This document shows, in pieces, positions 8,877 to 13,223 of a stretch of DNA of 13,223 nucleotides. Each line of letters begins with the position of its first letter. The first letter of the stretch is position 1. A model generated the notes under the pieces. It had not been told where the DNA came from and made no database searches. It saw nothing but the letters and a program-made list of their open reading frames with translations. The DNA comes from JBFJVZ01 sp041623895 (lineage in GTDB: Bacteria; Planctomycetota; Planctomycetia; Pirellulales; Pirellulaceae). The translations under genes were made by a program, and so were the position numbers. The stretch is from the NCBI GenBank assembly GCA_041623895.1, contig JBFJVZ010000199.1, forward strand, positions 1-13,223. Direction: 5' to 3'.

Positions 8877-8953
8877 GTTGATTTCCTCGCTGGACCTGTT
8901 TGTCTTTCGCCGGCCGGTGCCGAAATCGATGCGGTTGCGATATCTTGACTGCT
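8877..8953. promoter_or_regulatory. Divergent intergenic region between the envelope cluster and the sugar-acid genes
   Basis: These 77 bp separate two divergently read genes and so should hold the start signals of both. I find the GAGGAAA ribosome site for the minus-strand gene and a GC-rich CCGGCCGG palindrome near 8910-8917. TATCTT at 8941-8946 could be a -10 element for the plus-strand gene but lies only 7 nt before its ATG. No clear -35 pairs with it. Confidence 0.4.
8882..8888 (-). promoter_or_regulatory. Ribosome binding site fixing the GTG start at 8876
   Basis: GAGGAAA on the minus strand ends 5 nt before the GTG codon, with its GAGG core 8 nt away. This supports initiation at GTG, just before the positively charged membrane-anchor region, rather than at a later ATG. 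Confidence 0.6.
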
Positions 8954-9808
8954 ATGAGAGTAACAAAATTTATCGACTCAGCCGACTCCATTCGCGTTGG
9001 CCGCGTCGACGGAGACCAACTGCTTCCTTTACAACTTGATGACCACTTCGGTTCGCTTGCCGATCTGTTGGCCGCGGACGCCCCGATGGCAGCGGTGGAT
9101 TCATTGGCCACCGGCGCGGCGATCAAAATCGACGATTCGATCCGCTGGTTGCCGCCGATCGATCACCAGGAAGTCTGGGCGGCTGGGGTGACTTACAAAC
9201 GCAGCCAGACCGCTCGCATGGAAGAGTCCGAAGCGGCGGCTTCTTGCTATGACCGAGTCTATAAAGCCGATCGCCCCGAACTTTTCTTTAAAGCCACGCC
9301 GCATCGCGTGAGCGGGCACCGGCAGCCGCTGCGAATTCGCAAAGATGCAATCTGGAACGTTCCCGAACCAGAAATCACGTTGGTGCTCAGTCCGGCGCTG
9401 AAGATCGTTGGCTTGACCGTCGGCAACGACATGAGTTCCCGAGATATCGAAGGCGAAAACCCCCTCTATCTGCCGCAAGCCAAGTGTTACAACCAGTGTG
9501 CCGGACTGGGCCCCTGGATCACGCTGTACGATGCACTTCCGCCGATGACAGAGATTGGGGTCGACTTGAAAATCGATCGCGACGGCAAAATCGTTTTTGA
9601 TCAACAGACCTCCGCCGAACAAATGGCGCGAAGCTTCCAGAATCTGGTCGGCTGGCTTGGGCGAGACAACACCTTCCCCGCCGGTGCATTTTTGATGACG
9701 GGAACGGGGATCGTGCCAACTTCGGAATTCACACTTCAGCCCGGCGACATCGTTAACATTACCATCGACGGCGTTGGTACATTGTCCAATCCGATCGTTC
9801 AAGGTTAA
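8954..9808 (+). CDS. Fumarylacetoacetate hydrolase superfamily protein, probable 2-keto-3-deoxy-pentonate dehydratase
   Basis: This 284-residue cytosolic enzyme belongs to the FAH superfamily. The metal site is visible as PEPE (Glu138, Glu140) and GND (Asp159). The spacing of 2 and 19 residues agrees with what I recall for archaeal 2-keto-3-deoxyarabinonate dehydratase. The segment SSRDIEGENPLYLPQAK (161-177) is typical of sugar-acid dehydratases of this superfamily (KdaD/XacE and GguC/AraD1 types) rather than of true fumarylacetoacetases, and the protein is shorter than the latter. The expected reaction is dehydration of a 2-keto-3-deoxy-pentonate to alpha-ketoglutarate semialdehyde. The next gene, 80 bp downstream, encodes the dehydrogenase for that product. 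An in-frame TTG at 8900 would add 18 residues, but they look unlike the family, so I use the ATG. No good Shine-Dalgarno precedes it. Which pentose isomer is used cannot be told. Confidence 0.88.
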   Translation: MRVTKFIDSADSIRVGRVDGDQLLPLQLDDHFGSLADLLAADAPMAAVDSLATGAAIKIDDSIRWLPPIDHQEVWAAGVTYKRSQTARMEESEAAASCYDRVYKADRPELFFKATPHRVSGHRQPLRIRKDAIWNVPEPEITLVLSPALKIVGLTVGNDMSSRDIEGENPLYLPQAKCYNQCAGLGPWITLYDALPPMTEIGVDLKIDRDGKIVFDQQTSAEQMARSFQNLVGWLGRDNTFPAGAFLMTGTGIVPTSEFTLQPGDIVNITIDGVGTLSNPIVQG

Positions 9809-9860
9809 GGGAAATTTGGCAGACCTCATTTGCAGCAATCGACGACTGCCAACGGACTTC

Positions 9861-9872
9861 TGTCAACTGACA
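9861..9872. promoter_or_regulatory. Short palindrome before the aldehyde dehydrogenase gene
   Basis: TGTCA-AC-TGACA is a perfect 5-bp inverted repeat just upstream of the ribosome site of the aldehyde dehydrogenase gene. It could be an operator half-site pair or chance; no regulator gene lies nearby. Confidence 0.15.
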
Positions 9873-9875
9873 ACT

Positions 9876-9881
9876 AAAAGG
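9876..9881 (+). promoter_or_regulatory. Ribosome binding site of the aldehyde dehydrogenase gene
   Basis: AAAAGG ends 7 nt before the ATG at 9889, a usual spacing, and supports this start. Confidence 0.45.
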
Positions 9882-9888
9882 CACAATC

Positions 9889-11481
9889 ATGTCCATTGCC
9901 ACTTCCGCTGTTCGTCCTGTGTTGATCGCCGGCCGCTGGCGCGACGCGTCCCACCGCGATACGTTTCAAGCAACCGATCCCAACAACAACGAAGCTCTGC
10001 CTGCTGAGTTTCCGGTCAGTAGCTGGGAAGATTGCGACGCGGCGCTTGACGCTGCCGTCGGCGCGGCTCGCGAACTACGTCGCTTGCCGAGCAGCAAGAT
10101 TGCGGAGTTCCTGGAAGCGTATGCGGATCGAATCGAGGCTGCCAGGCAGGAACTGGTCGAAGCCGCATTTGCCGAAACCGGACTCGCCAAGAGCCCGCGA
10201 CTTGCCGATGTGGAGCTTCCTCGTACCAGCAATCAGCTGCGGGCCGCAGCGGCTGCTTGCCGGAGTGGCAGTTGGGCGCTGCCAACGATTGATACCGGCA
10301 GCGGCATTCGTTCTTGCTACGAGCAACTGGGACCGGTCTGCGTGTTCGGCCCCAATAACTTTCCCTTTGCCTTTGGCAGCGTCTCCGGCGGTGACTTTGC
10401 TGCCGCGATCGCGGCCGGCAATCCGGTGATCGGCAAAGCCAACAGCTCGCATCCCGAAACGACGCGCTTGTTCGCGCGAGAAGCCGCGCAGGCACTCCAG
10501 GACACGAGGCTGCCCGCCGCAACCGTGCAGTTGATCTATCGCACCACTCACGCTGACGGCGAACGCCTGGTGTCCGATCCGCGCGTGGGGGCAACCGGCT
10601 ATACCGGCAGCCGATCAGCGGGCTTGAAACTAAAAGCTGCCGCCGACCGTGCCGGCAAACCAATCTACCTGGAACTTTCCAGCGTCAACCCGGTTGTGAT
10701 CACGCCGGCGGCGCTGGCCCAGCGCGGCGAAGAAATTGTTGGGGAATTCATGACCAGCGTATTGATGGGCAGCGGTCAGTTCTGCACCAATCCCGGCCTG
10801 ATTCTGCTGCTGAAAGATTCCTCATCCGACGCGTTCATCGATGCGGTGGCGGACAAGTTTTCGTCGACGCCTTCCGGCACGTTGCTTTCGCCGGGTGTTG
10901 CTACGGGACTTGCTGCCAGTATCGAAAAGCTATGCGAGTTCGGAGCAGAACTGATCACCGGCGGCGGCGAACCCGAAAGCGATCGGTGCGCCTTTGCCAA
11001 CACTTTGTTGCGAACAACGGGTCAATCATTCTTGGGGAACCCGGAAGGCTTTCAAACCGAAGCCTTTGGTAATGCATCCTTGATCGTCGTCGCCGATGAC
11101 GCGCAGCAACTGTGCGAAGTCATCCGCCAATTGGAAGGCAACTTGACCGGCTGCCTGTACAGCGCCAAAGACGACGACGAAGCGTTTTGCGATTCCGTTT
11201 CCTTCGAACTGGTACCCAAAGTCGGCCGCTTGCTGAACGACAAGATGCCGACCGGCGTCGCCGTCAGTGCGGCGATGAACCATGGCGGACCCTATCCCGC
11301 TACAGGTCATCCCGGTTTCACGGCCGTTGGTGTGCCGGGGTCCCTGCTGCGATTCGCCAAGCTGACCAGTTACGACAACGTGCGTTCGAGCCGCTTGCCT
11401 GCACTGCTACAAGATAAGAATCCAACCGGCCAGACTTGGCGATTGGTCGACACAGCTTGGACGCAGGGCGACGTGTCGTAG
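9889..11481 (+). CDS. Aldehyde dehydrogenase, probable NADP+-dependent alpha-ketoglutarate semialdehyde (2,5-dioxovalerate) dehydrogenase
   Basis: This 530-residue enzyme is of normal length for the KGSADH branch of the ALDH superfamily. Catalytic features are all present: GPNNFPFAF with catalytic Asn157, the cofactor-site Lys183 in GKANSSHP, a YTGSRSAG nucleotide-binding turn (238-245), the general base Glu262 in LELSSVNP, and the nucleophile Cys299 in GQFCTNPG. EAFG (391-394) and the NHGGPYPAT segment (464-472) fit KGSADH proteins better than general betaine or succinate-semialdehyde dehydrogenases. It should oxidise alpha-ketoglutarate semialdehyde to 2-oxoglutarate, feeding the TCA cycle. 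The preceding FAH-family gene, in the same direction, would make that semialdehyde, so the two form a metabolic pair. No sugar dehydrogenase or sugar-acid dehydratase is in the window. Other aldehydes remain possible substrates. Confidence 0.93.
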   Translation: MSIATSAVRPVLIAGRWRDASHRDTFQATDPNNNEALPAEFPVSSWEDCDAALDAAVGAARELRRLPSSKIAEFLEAYADRIEAARQELVEAAFAETGLAKSPRLADVELPRTSNQLRAAAAACRSGSWALPTIDTGSGIRSCYEQLGPVCVFGPNNFPFAFGSVSGGDFAAAIAAGNPVIGKANSSHPETTRLFAREAAQALQDTRLPAATVQLIYRTTHADGERLVSDPRVGATGYTGSRSAGLKLKAAADRAGKPIYLELSSVNPVVITPAALAQRGEEIVGEFMTSVLMGSGQFCTNPGLILLLKDSSSDAFIDAVADKFSSTPSGTLLSPGVATGLAASIEKLCEFGAELITGGGEPESDRCAFANTLLRTTGQSFLGNPEGFQTEAFGNASLIVVADDAQQLCEVIRQLEGNLTGCLYSAKDDDEAFCDSVSFELVPKVGRLLNDKMPTGVAVSAAMNHGGPYPATGHPGFTAVGVPGSLLRFAKLTSYDNVRSSRLPALLQDKNPTGQTWRLVDTAWTQGDVS

Positions 11482-11496
11482 CGCGCTGACGCTGCG
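11477..11496 (+). terminator. Hairpin overlapping the aldehyde dehydrogenase stop codon
   Basis: CGTAGCG and CGCTGCG pair over 7 bp (one G-T) around a 6-nt loop. A competing pairing of CGTAGC (11477-11482) with GCTACG (11514-11519) also exists. No U-run follows. It may act as a weak terminator or be a worn intergenic repeat in the 91-bp gap before the next gene. Confidence 0.25.
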
Positions 11497-11572
11497 TTGG
11501 TCGAGCCCATCTAGCTACGGCAGATCTTAATCAGGCCACTGCCAGCCATACTTTCACCAGTAGAGAGCCACG

Positions 11573-12433
11573 ATGGCGACCAGAGCCGGCAAGATCGACT
11601 TCAAGCAATATCGCACGCCGGAGCTTTACAATTCGATTCGCGAGTTGCTTGATCTTCGCGGAATTTATGCAAGGGGTTTCTACCAAGTCTTTATCGTTAC
11701 GTTTCTGATCGCGGTTGCGTTTGGCATTCTGTTGATCACCGAATCTGATAAGCTCGGTATGATCGGTTGCCTGGTAATGGTGTTTGTCGGTTTTGAAGCC
11801 GGAATCGTAACGGGGCTTTGCTACGCCCTCGCTTCGCTGATTCGGCAAAGCATCACCAATATGATTCGCGTGGTCGATCTTTTGTTGCAGGTGGCCAAGA
11901 GAGTCGCCAAGGATGTCAACGCGGTGCGGAGCGGCGAGACCGAAATGCCGTCGGCGAAAGAAATTGTCCGAGGCGTGTATGTTGAGGTCTTCTTGCCGAC
12001 CATTGAGCAAGTCATTTCAGAAACGCTGTGGATATTCGGCAAGCCGATTCTCTTTATTTACCGTCTGACTTTCGGTCAATTGATACGAATCGTGATTCGC
12101 ATCCTGCCCGATAGAACGCTTGAGATGATCGAGGGTCAGGAGCTTGAGGTAACCGCCAAACAAACCTTTGAAAGCCTGGAAAAGATTGCCGACAATGAAA
12201 CCACCATCGTGGGAGCTTTGGATTGGACACAGAAAAAACTGGTCAATATTGGAGGCAAGGTCAGAATCCTCGTGATGCTTCCATGCTACGCAATTTGCGT
12301 CCTGGTTGTCTTATTCCACATTCTGATGGTTTATTTCACTTGGTATCTGCTGATCAGATTCATGGTCAATGCGCAACCGGTTACCGCGTCTGCGCTATTG
12401 CCGGAGGTGCCGCCGCTATTCTTCGTTTGCTGA
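11573..12433 (+). CDS. Hypothetical integral membrane protein
   Basis: I do not recognise a family for this 286-residue protein. It has a cationic N-terminus, two hydrophobic spans at about 36-56 and 61-90 (possibly a hairpin), and a long middle part (91-230) of charged, probably helical sequence with a moderately hydrophobic amphipathic stretch at 150-178. A strong hydrophobic segment at 231-262 is followed by a short tail ending in hydrophobic residues and a final cysteine. The middle part could lie along the membrane or in the cytoplasm. The ATG is preceded by a weak GAGAG. The gene lies 91 bp after the aldehyde dehydrogenase and 56 bp before the rhomboid gene, all in the same direction, so co-transcription with the rhomboid is possible. 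Codon use and protein composition look normal, supporting a real gene. Function unknown. Confidence 0.8.
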   Translation: MATRAGKIDFKQYRTPELYNSIRELLDLRGIYARGFYQVFIVTFLIAVAFGILLITESDKLGMIGCLVMVFVGFEAGIVTGLCYALASLIRQSITNMIRVVDLLLQVAKRVAKDVNAVRSGETEMPSAKEIVRGVYVEVFLPTIEQVISETLWIFGKPILFIYRLTFGQLIRIVIRILPDRTLEMIEGQELEVTAKQTFESLEKIADNETTIVGALDWTQKKLVNIGGKVRILVMLPCYAICVLVVLFHILMVYFTWYLLIRFMVNAQPVTASALLPEVPPLFFVC

Positions 12434-12489
12434 AGTTACCCTGGCCGTTAGCCCCGTGCCGAAAAAAGCCTGTTTTGAAAATGCTTTAA

Positions 12490-13026
12490 ATGCGGAAAGA
12501 CTTCTACTACGTCGGCGCTTTTCTAGTGGCAATATGGTTGGTCTATATCGTCGATACCATCATTCCGTACACGCTGACCGACTGGGGAATTCATCCGCGG
12601 CGGCTAAATGGACTGCCCGGGATTGCTTTGATGCCGCTGTTGCATGGCAGCCTGTTTCATATCTTCAGCAACACGATTTCGCTGGCGATTTTGCTGTTTC
12701 TGTTGGTTGGTTCGCGCGATCGCCCCTGGCCGATCATCGCCTCAATCATCCTCCTCGGCGGTTGTCTGTTGTGGCTGGTCGGTCGCGATGCAAATCACAT
12801 CGGCGCCAGCGGACTTGTCTTTGGCTTGATCGCACAGATGATCGCCAGCGGTATTTTTGAAAGGAAGCTGATACCGATCCTGATTGCCCTGTTGGTTGGT
12901 TTCCTGTTTGGTGGAACGCTACTTTGGGGAATCATCCCGCGGATGGGCGGCGAAGTGTCTTGGGATGGACACCTCTGCGGCGCCATCGGTGGTGTTGCCG
13001 TGGCCTATCAGCTGAAACGTCGCTAG
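12490..13026 (+). CDS. Rhomboid-family intramembrane serine protease
   Basis: This 178-residue protein is nearly all membrane helices (about six), the minimal rhomboid core. Expected motifs appear in order: WG at 32-33 in the first loop, HGSLFHIFSN (52-61) giving the HxxxN pair His57/Asn61 in helix 2, GASG (105-108) with nucleophile Ser107 in helix 4, and GH (160-161) with catalytic His161 in helix 6 before GAIGG. Rhomboids cut transmembrane substrates within or near the bilayer. No extra soluble domain is present. An in-frame TAA directly precedes the ATG, so the start cannot lie further upstream. No Shine-Dalgarno is visible, and a two-codon frame ATG CTT TAA abuts the start. The substrate is unknown; the neighbouring membrane protein is only a candidate by position. 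Family assignment is strong; activity is inferred from the intact residues. Confidence 0.93.
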   Translation: MRKDFYYVGAFLVAIWLVYIVDTIIPYTLTDWGIHPRRLNGLPGIALMPLLHGSLFHIFSNTISLAILLFLLVGSRDRPWPIIASIILLGGCLLWLVGRDANHIGASGLVFGLIAQMIASGIFERKLIPILIALLVGFLFGGTLLWGIIPRMGGEVSWDGHLCGAIGGVAVAYQLKRR

Positions 13027-13053
13027 TGGCGGGATTCGTATTTGCCGTTTACC

Positions 13054-13119
13054 TGGTAACCCGAAGCGTGAGCGAGGGAATTGCGTGATTTGTCGCCTCG
13101 CTCACGCTTCGGGTTACCA
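13054..13119. repeat. Perfect 24-bp inverted repeat (long hairpin) downstream of the rhomboid gene
   Basis: The arms 13054-13077 and 13096-13119 are exact reverse complements over 24 bp, with an 18-nt loop. The arm core is GGTAACCCGAAGCG. It begins 28 bp after the rhomboid stop. There is no U-run on either side. It could act as a bidirectional terminator or mRNA stabiliser, but its length and perfection also fit a REP-like mobile palindrome. From memory, close variants of this arm are scattered through Pirellulaceae genomes; this is not checked. Confidence 0.85.
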
Positions 13120-13170
13120 ATGGGCTACCGTCATGATCAAGGTTATTTCCAAATTCCAGCAATAGTGCTA

Positions 13171-13206
13171 GTGCGACTGCGGCTTTGCAGGAGCTTCGCC
13201 CTCCCG
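13171..13206. repeat. Possible fragment of a second planctomycete intergenic repeat
   Basis: The stretch around GCAGGAGCTTCGCCCTCCC resembles, from memory, a recurrent non-coding sequence in planctomycete genomes. It contains a small GGAG/CTCC stem. It runs to near the window edge, and no coding frame fits it well. The single copy here cannot prove repetition. Confidence 0.25.
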
Positions 13207-13223
13207 ATTTCAACGCTCCAGCA

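Noticed and set aside
8954..9808. Reading the first sugar-acid gene as a true fumarylacetoacetase of tyrosine breakdown
   Set aside because: It is much shorter than that enzyme, carries the sugar-acid dehydratase-like EGENPLYLPQAK segment, and sits beside a semialdehyde dehydrogenase rather than homogentisate genes.
1..13223. Search for CRISPR arrays, tRNA or rRNA genes, and transposase genes
   Set aside because: No regularly spaced direct repeats, no cloverleaf-like sequence in the gaps, and no transposase-like protein were seen; every gap inside the gene-bearing region is under 200 bp.

Overview
The window reads as a chromosomal segment of a planctomycete, probably of the Pirellulaceae (Rhodopirellula-like) type. 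This is inferred from three things: moderate GC with long, densely packed genes; very large membrane-anchored FG-GAP/ASPIC-UnbV proteins next to a multiheme cytochrome with a TPR tail; and a long perfect palindrome at the right end that resembles, from memory, intergenic repeats of such genomes. No rRNA, tRNA, CRISPR array, phage gene or complete insertion sequence is visible.

Left part (155-8876, all minus strand): three large genes read right to left. The first is a 1274-residue membrane-anchored beta-propeller protein with an ASPIC/UnbV domain (5052-8876). After a 183-bp gap comes a 951-residue protein joining a five-helix membrane domain with two cross-membrane histidine pairs, five CXXCH heme c motifs, a beta-rich domain and TPR-like helices (2013-4868). 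Its last 8 bases overlap the start of a 621-residue CRTAC1-like FG-GAP/ASPIC-UnbV protein (155-2020). All three appear to be anchored in the cytoplasmic membrane with their bulk outside. The simplest reading is an envelope electron-transfer unit: a quinol-type cytochrome b domain feeds a pentaheme domain, with propeller proteins as partners or scaffolds. The substrate and the final acceptor cannot be told from the sequence.

Middle part (8954-11481, plus strand): transcribed divergently from the cluster across a 77-bp gap. A fumarylacetoacetate-hydrolase-superfamily enzyme with the features of a 2-keto-3-deoxy-pentonate dehydratase is followed by an aldehyde dehydrogenase of the alpha-ketoglutarate semialdehyde dehydrogenase type. 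Together they fit the last two steps of oxidative (Weimberg-type) pentose or sugar-acid breakdown to 2-oxoglutarate.

Right part (11573-13223): an unrecognised 286-residue membrane protein, then a minimal 178-residue rhomboid-type intramembrane serine protease with all expected catalytic residues. The last ~200 bases are non-coding and hold a perfect 24-bp inverted repeat with an 18-nt loop, plus a second possible repeat fragment.
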